This document shows, one piece after another, positions 45,774 to 57,117 of a stretch of DNA of 64,000 nucleotides. Location of the stretch: the NCBI RefSeq assembly GCF_949987535.1, contig NC_080066.1, forward strand, positions 129,436,335-129,500,334, read 5' to 3'. The notes below the pieces were generated by a model that saw only the letters and a program-made list of their open reading frames with translations, did no database searches and was not told where the DNA came from. The first letter of the stretch is position 1. Each line of letters opens with the position of its first letter. Source of the stretch: Balaenoptera acutorostrata (Eukaryota; Chordata; Mammalia; Artiodactyla; Balaenopteridae). A program made the translations under genes and the position numbers.

Positions 45774-47856
45774 GAGGAGCTTCAAGATGGTGGAAGAGTA
45801 AGAAGTGGAGATCACCTTCCTCCCCACAAATACATCAGAAATACATCTACATGTGGAACAACTGCTACAGAACACGTACTGAACGCTGGCAGAAGACCTC
45901 AGACCTCCCAAAAAGCAAGAAACTCCCCACGTACCTGGGTAGGGCAAAAGAAAACAAAAACAGAGACAAAGAATAGGGATGGGACCTGCACCAGTGGGAG
46001 GGAGCTGTGAAGGAGGAAAGGTTTCCACACACTAGGAAGCCCCTTCACTGGCGGAGACTGTGGGTGGCGGAGGGGGGAAGCTTCAGAGCCACGGAGGAGA
46101 GCACAGCCACAGGGGTGCGGAGGGCAAAGTGGAGAGATTCCCGCACAGAGGCTCGGCGCCGACCAGCACTCACCAGCCTGAGAGGCTTCTCTGCTCAACC
46201 GCTGGGGCAGGCGGGGGCTGGGAGCTGAGGCTCGGGCTTTGGTCGGATCGCAGGGAGAGGACTGGGGTTGGCGGTGTGAACACAGCCTGAAGGGGTTAGC
46301 GCACCACAGCTAGCTGGGAGGGAGTCTGGGAAAATGTCTGGAGCTGCCAAGGAGACAAAAGAATTTTTCTTGCTTCTTGTTTCATGGTGCGCGAGGAAAG
46401 GGGATTCAGAGCACTGCCTAAACGAGCTCCAGAGACGGGCGCGAGCCGCGGCTATCAGCGTGGACCCCAGAGACAGGCATGAAACGCTAAGACTGCTGCT
46501 GCAGTCACCAAGAAGCCTGTGTGAAAGCACAGGTCACTCTCCACACCTCCCCTCCCAGGAGCCTGTGCAGCCTGCCACTGCCAGGGTCCCATGATCCAGG
46601 GACAACTTCTCCGGGAGAACACAGGGTGCGCCTCAGGCTGTTGCAACTTCATGCCGGCCTCTGCCGCTGCAGACTCACCCCGCATCTGTGCCCCTCCCTC
46701 CCCCCGGCCTGAGTGAGCCAGAGCCCCCTAATCAGCTGCTACTTTAACCCTGTCCTGTCTGGGCAGGAACAGACGCTCTCAGGCGACCTACACGCACAGG
46801 CAGGGCCAAATCCAAAGCTGAAACACAGGAGATGTGCGAACAAAGATGAGAAAGGGGAATGTCTCCCAGCAGCCTCAGGAGCAATGGATTAAATCTCCAC
46901 AATCAACTTGATGTACCATGCATCAGTGGAATACCCGAATAGACAACGAATCATCCCAAAATTGAGGCGGTGGACTTTGGGAGCAATGATATATATTTTT
47001 TTTTCCTTTTTTTCTTTTTGTGAGTTTGTATGTATATGCTTCATTGTGTGATATTGTCTGTATAGCTTTGCTTTTACCATTTGTCCTAGGGTTCTGTCTG
47101 TCCATTTTTTTGTTTTTTGTTTTTGTTTTTTTTAGTATAGTTTATAGTGCTTGTTATCATTGGTGGATTTGATTTTTGGTTTGGTTGCTCTCTTCTTTCT
47201 TTCTGTCTTTCTTCCTTTTTTTTATTATTACTTTAAAAAAAATTAATGTTTATTTTTTAGTTTTTATTTTAATAACTTTATTTTATTTTATTTTTTCTTT
47301 CTTTTTTCTTTTTTTCTCCCTTTTATTTTGTGCCGTGTGGATGACAGGGTCTTGGTGCTCTGGCCAGGCGACAGGCCTGTGCCTCTGAGGTGGGAGAGAT
47401 GAGTTCAGGATATTGGTCCACCAGAGGACTCCCATCTCCACATAATGTCAAACTGCGAAAATCTCCCAGAGATCTCCATCTCGATGCCAAGACCCAGCTC
47501 CACTCAACGACCAGCAAGCTACAGTGATGGACACCCTATGCCAAACAACTAGCAAGACAGGGACACAACCCCACCCATGAGCAGAGAGGCTGCGTAAAAT
47601 CATAAAAAGGTCACAGACACCACAAAACCCACCATTGGATGCAAACCTGCCCACCAGAAAGACAATATACAGCCTCATCCACCAGAACACAGGCATGGGT
47701 CCCCTCCATCAGGAAGCTTACACAACCCACTGAACAAACCTTACCAACTGGGGGCAGACACCAAAAACAATGGGAACTACGAACCTGCAGCTGCGAAAAG
47801 GAGACCCCAAACACAGTAAGTTAAGCAAAATAAGCAGACACAGAAACACACAGCAC
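45774..47856 (+). promoter_or_regulatory. L1 5' UTR/promoter, CpG-rich head and T-rich middle
   Basis: Starts GAGGAGCTTCAAGATGGTGG with a YY1-like core AAGATGGT at 45784-45791. From about 46040 to 46480 CpG dinucleotides are frequent (GGCGGAG, GGCTCGGCGCCGACC, GGGCGCGAGCCGCGGCT), far above the surrounding DNA. At 46985-47335 it becomes a T-rich tract, then a C/A-rich stretch before ORF1. L1 5' UTRs act as internal RNA polymerase II promoters and are normally methylated. The structure differs from the 971-bp 5' UTR at 57118-58088, so two promoter lineages are present. Confidence 0.85.
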
Positions 47857-48715
47857 ATGAAGGAGCAAGGTAAAACCCCACCAGATCAAACAAATGAAGA
47901 GGAAATAGACAGTCTACATGAAAAAGAATTCAGAATAATGATAGTAAAGATGATCCAAAATCTTGGAAATAGATTGGAGAAAATACAAGAAATGTTTAAC
48001 AAAGAGCTAGAAGAACTAAAGAGCAAACAAACAATGATGAACAACACAAAAAAAATGAAATTTAAAATTCTCTAGAAGGAATCAATAGCAGAATAAATGA
48101 GGCAGAAGAACGGATAAGTGACCTGGAAGATAAAACAGTGGAAATAACTACTGCAGAGAAGAATAAAGAAAAAAGAATGAAAAGAATTGAGGACAGTCTC
48201 AGTCACCTCTGGGACAACATTAAAAGCACAACATTCTAATTATAGGGGTCCCAGAAGAAAAAAAGAAAGGGAATGAGAAAATATTTGAAGAGATTATAGT
48301 TGAAAACTTCATTAATATGGGAAAGGATATAGTTAATCAAGTCCAGGAAGCGCAGAGAGTCCAATACAGGATAAATCCAAGGAGAAACGACAAGACACAT
48401 ATTAATCAAACTATCAAAAATTAAATACAAAGAAAGAATATTAAAAGCAACAAGGGAAAAACAACAAATAACATACAAGGGAATCCTCATAAGGTTAACA
48501 GCTAATCTTTCAGCAGAAACTCTGAAGCCAGAAGGGAGTGGCAGGACATATTTAAAGTGATGAAAGGTAAAAACCTATAACCAATATTACACTATGTAGC
48601 AAGGATCTCATTCAGATTCAATGGAGAAATTAAAACCCTTACAGACAAGCAAAATCTAAGAGAGTTCAGCACCAGCAAACCCGCTTTACAACAAACGCTA
48701 AAGGAACTTCTCTAG
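47857..48715 (+). pseudogene. L1 ORF1 pseudogene
   Basis: Starts MKEQGKTPP and keeps the [15 protein letters not shown] core and part of the coiled coil in the frame to 48075, then a frame loss near 48050 and a further indel near 48228 (TTAAAAGCACAAC) disrupt it. The RRM and CTD segments remain recognisable at the DNA level. The stop is TAG at 48713-48715. Confidence 0.85.
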
Positions 48716-48772
48716 GCAGGAAACACAGAGAAGGAAAAGACCTACAATAACAAACCCAAAACAATTCAGAAA

Positions 48773-51700
48773 ATGGTAATAGGAACATACATATTGATAA
48801 TTACCTTAAATGTCAATGGATTAAATGCTCCAACCAAAAGACATAGACTGGATAAATGGACACAAAAACAAGACCCATATATAGGCTGTCTACAAGAGAC
48901 CCACTTCAGACCTAGGGACACATACAGACTGAAAGTGAGGGGATGGAAAAAGATATTCCATGCAAATGGAAATCAGAAGAAAGTTGGAGTAGCAATTCTC
49001 ATCTCAGAAAAAATAGACTTCAAAATAAAGACTATTGTAAGAGACAATGAAGGACACTACATAATAATCAAGGGATCAATCCAAGAAGATATAAAAATTG
49101 TAAATATTTATGCACCCAACATAGGAGCACCTCAATACATAAGGCAAATGCTAACAGCCATAAAAGGGGAAATTTACAGTAACACAATCATAGCAGGGGA
49201 CTTTAACACCCCACTTTCACCAATGGACAGATCATCCAAAATGAAAATAAATAAGGAAACAGAAGCTTTAGATGATACATTAAACAAGATGGACTTAATT
49301 GATATTTATAGGACATTCCATCCAAAAACAACAGAATACACTTTCTTCGCAAGTGCACATGCAACATTCTCCAGCATAGATCATATCTTTGGTCATAAAT
49401 CAAGCCTTTGTAAATTTAAGGAAACTGAAATCATATCAAGTATCTTTTCAGACCACAACAGTATGAAACTAGATATCAATTACAGGAAAAAGTGTGTAAA
49501 AAATACAAACACATGGAGGCTAAACAATACACTACTTAATAACTAAGAGATCACTGAAGAAATCAAAAAGGAAATTAAAAAAAAACCTAGAAACAAATGA
49601 CAGTGAAAACATGACAACCCAAAACATATGGGATGCAGCAAAAGCAGTTATAAGAGGGAAGTTTATAGCAATACAATCCTACCTCAAGAAACAAGAAACA
49701 ACTCAAATAAGCAACCTAACCTTATACCTAAAGCAATTAGATAAAGAAGAACAAAAAAACCCCAAAGTTAGCAGAAGGAAAGAAATCATAAAGATCAGAT
49801 CAGAAATAATGAAAAAGAAATGAAGGAAACAATAGCAAAGATTAATAAAACTAAAACCTGGTTCTTTGAGAAAATAAACAAAATGGATAAACCATTAGCC
49901 AGACTCATCAAGAAAAAAAGGGAGAACACTCAAATAAATAGAAATGAAAAAGGAGAAGTAACAACTGACACTGCACAAATACAAAGGACCATGAGAGATT
50001 ACTACAAGCAACTATATGTCAATAAAATAGACAACCTAGAAGAAATGGACAAATTCATAGAAAAGCACAAACTTCTGAGACGGAACCAGGAAGAAATAGA
50101 AATAGAAAATATAAACAGACCAATCACAAGCACTGAAATTGAAACTGTGATTAAAAACCTTCCAACAAACAAAAGCCCAGGACCAGATGGCTTCACAAGT
50201 GAATTCTATCAAATTTTTAGAGAAGAGCTAACACCTATCCTTCTCAAACTCTTCCAAAATATTGCAGAGGGAGGAACACTCCCAAACTCATTCTACGAGG
50301 CCACCATCACCCTGATACCAAAACCAGACAAAGATGTCACAAAGAAAGAAAACTACAGGCCAATATCACTGATGAACATAGATGCAAAAATCCTCAACAA
50401 AATACTAGCAAACAGAATCCAACAGCACATTAAAAGGATCACACACCAAGATCAAGTGGTGTTTACCCCAGGAATGCAAGGATTCTTCAATATATGCAAA
50501 TCAATCAATGTGATACACCATATTAACAAACTGAAGGAGAAAAACCATATGATCATCTCAATAGATGCAGAAAAATCTTTTGGCAAAATTCAACACCCAT
50601 TTATGATAAAAACCCTCCAGAAAGTAGGCATAGAGGGAACTTACCTCAACATAATAAAGCCCACATATGACAAACCCATAGCCAACATCATTCTCAATGG
50701 TGAAAAGCTGAAACCATTTCCACTAAGATCAGGAGCAAGACAATGTTGTCCACTCTCACCACTATTATTCAACATAGTTTTGGAAGTTTTAGCCACAGCA
50801 ATCAGAGAAGAAAAAGAAATAAAAGGATTCCAAATCAGAAAAGAAGAAGTAAAGCTGTCACTGTTTACAGATGACATGATACTATCCTTAGAGAATCCTA
50901 AAGATGTTACCAGAAACCTACTAGAGCTAATCAATTAATTTGGTAAAGTAGCAGGATACAAAATTAAACCACAGAAATCTCTTGCATTCCTTTACACTAA
51001 TGATGAAAAATCAGAAGGAGAAATTAAGGAAACACTCCCATTTGCCATCGCAACCAAAAGAATAAAATACCTAGGAATAAACCTACCTAAGGAGACAAAA
51101 GACCTATAGGCAGAAAACTGTAAGACACTGATGAAAGAAATTAAAGATGGTACACACAGATGGAGAGATATACCATGTTCTTGGATTGGAAGAATCAACA
51201 TTGTGAAAATGACTATACTACCCAAAGCAATCTACAGATTCAATGCAATCCCTATCAAACTACCAATGGCATTTTTCAAAGAACTAGAACAAAAAATTTC
51301 ACAGTTTGTACAGAAACACAAAAGACCCCGAATAGCCAAAGCAATGTAGAGAAAAAAAAAAAAAATGGAGCTGGAAGAATCAGGCTCCCGGACTTCAGAC
51401 TATACAACAAAGCTACAGTAATCAAGACAGTATGGTACTGGCATGAAAACTGAAATACAGATCAATGGAACAGGATAGAAAGCCCAGAGATAAACCCATG
51501 CACATATGGTCACCTTATTTTTGATAAAGCGGGCAAGAATATACAATGGAGCAAAGACAGCCTCTTCAATAAATGGTGCTGGGAAAACTGGACAGCTACA
51601 TGTAAAAGAATGAAATTAGAACACTCCCTAACACCATACACAAAAATAAACTCAAAATGAATTAAAGACCTAAATGTAAGGCCAGACACTATCAAACTCT

Positions 51701-52593
51701 TAGAAGAAACTGTAGGCAGAACACTCTATGACATAAATCACAGTAAGATCTTTTTTGATCCACCTCCTAGAGAAATGGAAATAAAAACAAAAATAAACAA
51801 ATGGGACCTAATGAAACTTAAAAGCTTTTGCACAGCAAAGGAAACCATAAACAAAACGAAAAGACAACCCTCAGAATGAGAGAAAATATTTGCAAATGAA
51901 GCAACTGACAAAGGATTAAGCTTCAAAATTTACAAGCAGCTCATGCAGCTCAATATCAAAAAAACGAACAACCCAATCCAAAAATGGGCAGAAGACCTAA
52001 ATAGACATTTCTCCAAAGAAGATATACAGATTGCCAACAAACACATGAAAGAATGCTCAACATCACTAATCATTAGAGAAATGCAAATCAAAACTACAAG
52101 GAGGTATCACCTCACACGAGTCAGAATGGCCATCATCAAAAAATCTACAAACAATAAATGCTGGAGAAGGTGTGGAGAAAAGGGAACCCTCTTTCACTGT
52201 TGGTGGGAATGTAAATTGATACAGCCACTATGGAGAACAATATGGAGGTTCCTTAAAAAACTAAAAATAGAACTACCATATGACCCAGCAATCCCACCAC
52301 TGGGCATATACCCTGAGAAAACCATAATTCAAAAAAAGTCATGTACCACAATGTTCATTGCAGCTCTATTTACAATAGCCAGGACATGGAAGCGACCTAA
52401 GTGTCCATCAACAGATGAATGGATGAAGAAGATGTAGCACATATATACTATGGAATATTACTCAGCCATAAAAAGAAACGAAATTGAGTTATTTGTAGTG
52501 AGGTGGATGGACCTAGAGTCTGTCATACTGAGTGAAGTCAATCAGAAAGGAAAAAACAAATACCGTATGCTAACCCATACATATGGAATCTAA
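48773..52593 (+). pseudogene. L1 ORF2 pseudogene, inactive RT
   Basis: The endonuclease is mostly readable in 48773-49546 (QETHF, GDFNTPL and SDHNSM all present), then stops at TAA 49544-49546. Further frames are 49611-49823, 49820-50938 and 51943-52437. The RT palm has SFGKIQ at about 50574-50591 where AFDKIQ is usual, and FTDD at 50864-50875 in place of FADD. At least four in-frame stops or shifts follow. The C-terminal knuckle [18 protein letters not shown] is still visible. The product would be inactive. Confidence 0.9.
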
Positions 52594-52965
52594 AAAAAAA
52601 AAAAAAAAAATGTTCTGAAGAACCTAGGTGCAGGACAGGAATAAATATGCAGATGTAGAGAATGGACTTGAGGTCACGGGGAGGGGGAAGGGTAAGCTGG
52701 GACGAAGTGAGAGAGTGGCATGGACTTATATATACTTCCAAATTTAAAATAGATAGCTAGTGGGAAGCAGACACATAGCACAGGGAGATCAGCTTGGTGC
52801 TTTTTGACCATCTGGAGGGGTGGGATACAGAGGCTGGGAGGGATATGCAAGAGGGAGGAGATATTGGGATATATGTATATGTATAGCTGATTCACTTTGT
52901 TATACAGCAGAAACTAACACACCATTGTAAATCAATTATACTCCAATAAAGATGTTAAAAAAAAT

Positions 52966-53165
52966 ACCACTGAAAAAAATAAACCTGCCTGGCCTTTACA
53001 GTTAAAAATATAAATCTACTTTAGGGATAAAAGAGACACTGTGGATGCATGGGATGTTTTATCATATTTTGACATAAAGTATTCTGTCAATATGAAATAT
53101 TAAGATGTCTATTACTGAAAAATAAATTTTCAATTTAATTACATTCCAATCAAAATCCCACTGCA
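52966..53165. other. Short flank between two L1s
   Basis: A+T-rich. A weak match to old L1 ORF2 (CATTCCAATCAAAATCCCAC) at about 53144. Not assigned. Confidence 0.35.
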
Positions 53166-53621
53166 GCTCCAGTTAAAGATGGTGATGGAGGAAAATCCTG
53201 AACCCCTCTCCTGCCACAGACACGCCCAATTTACAGCTACATATGGAACAATTTCCTTTGAAGAAAACCCAATATTATCTGAGTGACTCATACACATCAA
53301 GTGAATGTGGGGAAAAAAATCCATATTGAAGTACATAGACAAGGGTCAGATACCACTTCACCATAAATCCTAACTCCAGCACAGGAACCCACACCTTGGA
53401 GGAAACTCAAAACCCCAAGTTTCTCCTTGAGCTACCCAACTTTTAAGACCTGCACCTGAGACACAAGCCCCCAAAACATCTAGCTTTGAAAGCCAATGGG
53501 ACATGTGTTCAGGATACCAACAAAGCTACAGCAAACTGAGAAACATTTCTTAAAGGGCTCATGCACATAAACCCACACACCCCAGAGCCCAGCACAGCAT
53601 CAACCAACTGCAAAGAGCCCA

Positions 53622-54625
53622 GACTTTCCATGAAAGAGTCTTATTTGCTTATTTTAAAGCAATGACCTTTAAAGGGGCAGGCATATAATTTAACACACAT
53701 CTATGGGTCTCCTGAAATACTCTCCAGGGATGGAGACTGGTGGCTGCCATCTTTGTTCCCTCCCTCTGCCTTGCTCCAGCTCACCAGTATCTCCCAGAAA
53801 GGAGTTTGTATCCTCATCTAGCACCCCAGTTTTTGTGGCTGTCACCCAGAGGATGTCCCTTGACCACCTGGTTCTGGTGGCCAGCAGGGCTTGCATTCCT
53901 GTGTCCCATGGAACAGTCCTTGGCCAATTACCACTCCCAGGACACAGCACAGACAATAGACTAAAGCACATCCTCAGTCTTTCTGTGAAAGAGGTCTATT
54001 TACTTGTTCTGGAGCCTGAGGGACCAGCTTCTGGTCTGGCACACATGTAGGATCCTACTGAGATGCTCTCTAGGGACTCCAGGGATGGAGGTCAGTAAAT
54101 GGTATCTATGCATTCTCCCTCTGCCTCACTGGAAGTCACTAGTATCTCTTGGAAAAGAGCTTATACCCCTGTCTGGCACCTGATTTTTTCAGCTGCCTCC
54201 CAAGGGACACCTCTAGCTCACCTGGCTCTGGTGGCCAGTGGGACTTACACTTATGGGTCCAGGGGGACTGTAATCAATGGAGACATTCTTAACCAGCTAC
54301 CATTCCTAGGGCACATCAAGAAGCAACAGAATGAGGTGCCTAGTCTTTCTGTAAAAGAGGTCTATTAGTTCATCTTCATAGCTATGGCCTGAGAGGCAGG
54401 CTTCTAATTAAACATACTTCTTAGGGCCACCTATAATCTTCTCCAGAGACCTCAGAGGGTGGGTGCTAACTTTGTACTTTCCCACCGCCTCCTTCCAGGG
54501 TATCAGTATCACCTGGATGGGATTTTGTATCTGCTGCCCCAGTTCTTGTGGCTGCCACCCAGGGATGCCAGTTAATAGCCTGTCTTTGATAACCAGGGGG
54601 ACTTACCCTTGTGGGCCCATAGGAC

Positions 54626-54706
<81 letters not shown>

Positions 54707-54707
54707 T
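53622..54707. repeat. Tandem repeat, unit about 360 bp, three copies
   Basis: Spacing between matching starts is 356 and 365 bp. Shared internal lines include CTCCAGGGATGGAG, TTCTGGTGGCC and TGCCACCCAGGGATG-type segments, in the same order in each unit. The copies are diverged from each other, so the array is old. Confidence 0.75.
54630..54704. repeat. (GT)n microsatellite, about 37 units
   Basis: An uninterrupted GT run within host C's 5' UTR. The Cys-Val repeat frame over it is an artefact. Confidence 0.98.
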
Positions 54708-55129
54708 TTCAAACCTACTTCCTGAGTGTCTGGCTTTCAATCAGCCTGAATCTAGATGCTGACTGAGATCCTCTCTTTTGGGACACTGACAAGTCTTGGC
54801 ACATGGTCAACCACTAGGATCCACTAAAAGTAGGCTGCTTGTATAATCACAAAGGTTTGAGAGACAAACAATAGCTAGTGCAAGGATTTATGATAAGGTT
54901 CATCTCTTACACAAGTCTACTTTTTCAAGAATGGGAGAGGTAGCTGTTTTATTTAAAGTGTAGAAACCAACACAGAGAGTCAAGGAAAATGAAGTAACAG
55001 AGAAATATGTTCCAAACAAAAGAACAAGATAAAACCTTAAAAACATATCTTAACAAAATAGAGATAAGTGATTTACTTGATAAAGTATACAATACATATC
55101 AGAGATATATAAAGGGTTGTAAAAGGCTA

Positions 55130-57117
55130 CTATGAATAAACATACACCAAAAATTTGGACAACCTAGAAGAAATGGATAAATTTCCAGGCAAATACAACC
55201 TACCAAGACTAAATCATGAAGAAATAAAATATGGACAGAACTATTACTAGTTAAGAGACTGAATCAGTAATCAAAAATTTGCCAACAAAAAAAAGTCCAG
55301 AACCAGATGGCTTCACTGATGAACTCTATCAAACACTTAAAGAATGAATACCAATTCTTCTGAAATTCTTCCAAAAATTCGAAGAGGAGGGAATACTTTC
55401 AAACTCATTTTATGAGGCTAGCATTACCCTGATACCCAAAACCAGACAAGGACCACCACAAGAAAAGAAAATTACAGCCAATATCCCTGATGGACATAGG
55501 TGAAAAAATCCCTAGAAAAATGGTAACAAACAACATTCAAGAATACATTAAAAGGATCATACACCACGATCAAGTGGTATTTATTCCCAGGATGTAAGGA
55601 TGGTTCAGTATCTGCAAATCAATCAATGGGATACACCATGTTAACAAAATGAAGGATAAAAATCGTGATCATCTAATAGATGCAGGAAAATATCTGACAA
55701 AATTTAACATCAATTTATGATTAACAACTCTCAACAAAGTGTGTATATAAGGAACATACCTCAAAATAATAAAGGCCATATATGAAAAGCTCACAGCTGA
55801 CATGATACTCATGGTGTAAAGCTAAAAGTTTTTCCTCTAAAAATCAGGAACAAGACAAGGATGCTTACTCTTGCCTTGTTGAATATTTATTTAACATTGT
55901 ACTGGAAGTCCCAGCCAGAGCAGTTAGGCAAGGAAAAGAAATAAAAGGCATCCAAATCAGAGAAGAAGTAGTACAAGAGTAGCCATTTGCAGATGACATG
56001 ATATTATACCAAAAAACTCTAAATACTCCACCAAAAAAACTTGTAGAACCAATAAACAAAATCAGTAAAGTTGCAGAATACAAAATCTATATACAAAAAT
56101 CAGTGACATTTCTATGTATTCGTAATAAACTATCAGAAAAAGAAATTAAGAAAACAATCCCATTTTTATTTGCATCAAAAAGAATAAAATACCTAGGAAT
56201 AAATTTAACCAATGAGGTGAAAGATCTGTACACTGAAAACTTTAAGATATCAATGAAAGAAATTGAAGAAGATACAAATAAGTGAAAAGATATTCCATGA
56301 TCATTTTCTGGATTAATATTGTTAAAATGTCCATCCTACCCAAAGCAATCTGTAGATTCAATGCAATCACTATCAAAATTCCAATGGAAAAAAAAAAAAT
56401 TCCAATGGCATTTTTCACAGAAAGAGAACAAACAATCCTAAAATTAGTTAGAACCACAAACGACCCTTAATAGCCAAAGCAATCTTGAGAGAGAAGAGCA
56501 AAGCTGGAGGCATCACACTCCCCGATTTCAAACTATATTACAAAGCCATAGTAATCAAAACAATATGGTATTATTGGCATAAAAACAGACACATAGATCA
56601 ATGGAATAGAACAGAGGCAATAAATAAACCCACACATATATGGTCAATTAATTTATGACAAAGAAGCCAAGAAAATACAAGAGCAGTCTGTTCAATAACT
56701 GTTGCTGGGGAAAATGGACAGCCACATGCAAAAGAATGAAACTACACCTGTTTCTTACACCATATACAAAGTAACTCAAAATGGATCACAGACTTCAATA
56801 TAAAACCTGTAATCATAAAACTCCTAGAAGAAAACATAGGTTGTAACCAGTGTTACCTGGATATTGGTTTTGATGATGATTTTTTTGGACTAGACACCAA
56901 AAGCAAAGGTAACAAAATCAAAAATAAACAAGTGACACTACTTCAAACTAAAAAGCTTCTGCACAGCATAGGAAACCATCTATAAAATAAAAAGGCAACC
57001 TACCAGATGGGAAAAATTATTTGCAAATCATATATCTGATAAAGGGTTAATATCAAAATATATAAAGAACTAATTCAACTCAACAACAAAAAGTAAATTA
57101 ATAAATAAACTATTTGA
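55130..57117 (+). pseudogene. L1 ORF2 pseudogene of host C, left part
   Basis: The sequence starts near ORF2 codon 400 (AAGAAATGGATAAATTTCCA). RT segments are present with many stops. The frame at 55998-56285 shows the region after the catalytic box (VAEYKIYIQKSVTFL, then [16 protein letters not shown]), and GCAGATGACATGATATTATA (ADDMILY) precedes it at 55989. The endonuclease is absent. At 57117 the young L1 interrupts it near codon 1035. Confidence 0.8.
57100..57117. repeat. Target-site duplication of the young L1, left copy
   Basis: The 18-bp AATAAATAAACTATTTGA is repeated exactly at 63950-63967. Its A+T-rich left half overlaps the A-rich tail type on the right side, but ACTATTTGA is specific. 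Confidence 0.9.

Larger units (their letters stand above)
45774..52965 (+). mobile_element. Full-length L1 with CpG-rich 2.1-kb 5' UTR (class A 3' UTR)
   Basis: The element has a 5' UTR (45774-47856), ORF1 (47857-48715), a 57-bp spacer, ORF2 (48773-52593) and a class A 3' UTR ending in CTCCAATAAAGATGTT plus A-run. All coding parts carry frameshifts or stops. Its flanks show no matching direct repeat: the 5' side ends in an old antisense L1, while the 3' side (TACCACTGAAAAAAATAAAC) does not resume it. A deletion at the target or later rearrangement is likely. Confidence 0.9.
53166..55010 (+). promoter_or_regulatory. Host C L1 5' UTR built of tandem ~360-bp units
   Basis: After a non-repeated head with AAGATGGT at 53176-53183, three related units start near 53622, 53978 and 54343, each opening with a GTCTTTCTGTGAAAGAGGTC-like line. 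A fourth partial unit lies after a (GT)n run. Tandem 5' UTR monomers are best known from mouse L1 promoters. The relation to the other 5' UTRs in this window is not obvious outside the first bases. Confidence 0.65.
53166..57117 (+). mobile_element. Old L1 (host C), left part, with tandem-repeat 5' UTR
   Basis: An old L1 begins with a 5' UTR whose YY1-like core AAGATGGT is at 53176-53183 and runs to ORF2. It is split at 57117 by the young L1; the ORF2 sequence resumes at 63968 (TTAAAATTGGGCAGAAGATC) and leaves the window at 64000. Its ORF1 is almost entirely missing between about 55020 and 55130, suggesting an internal deletion. It is strongly diverged. Confidence 0.85.

Noticed and set aside
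46007..46712. Several open frames in a CpG-rich segment that could look like a first exon with a CpG island
   Set aside because: The segment is part of an L1 5' UTR: it starts at the YY1-like L1 head and leads into ORF1 and ORF2 in the same orientation.
53622..54707. Possible CRISPR-like or satellite array
   Set aside because: Units are about 360 bp, diverged, and lie in an L1 5' UTR; there are no short repeats with unique spacers.
54463..54762. Open frame with a long Cys-Val repeat
   Set aside because: It is the (GT)n microsatellite at 54630-54704 read in one frame.
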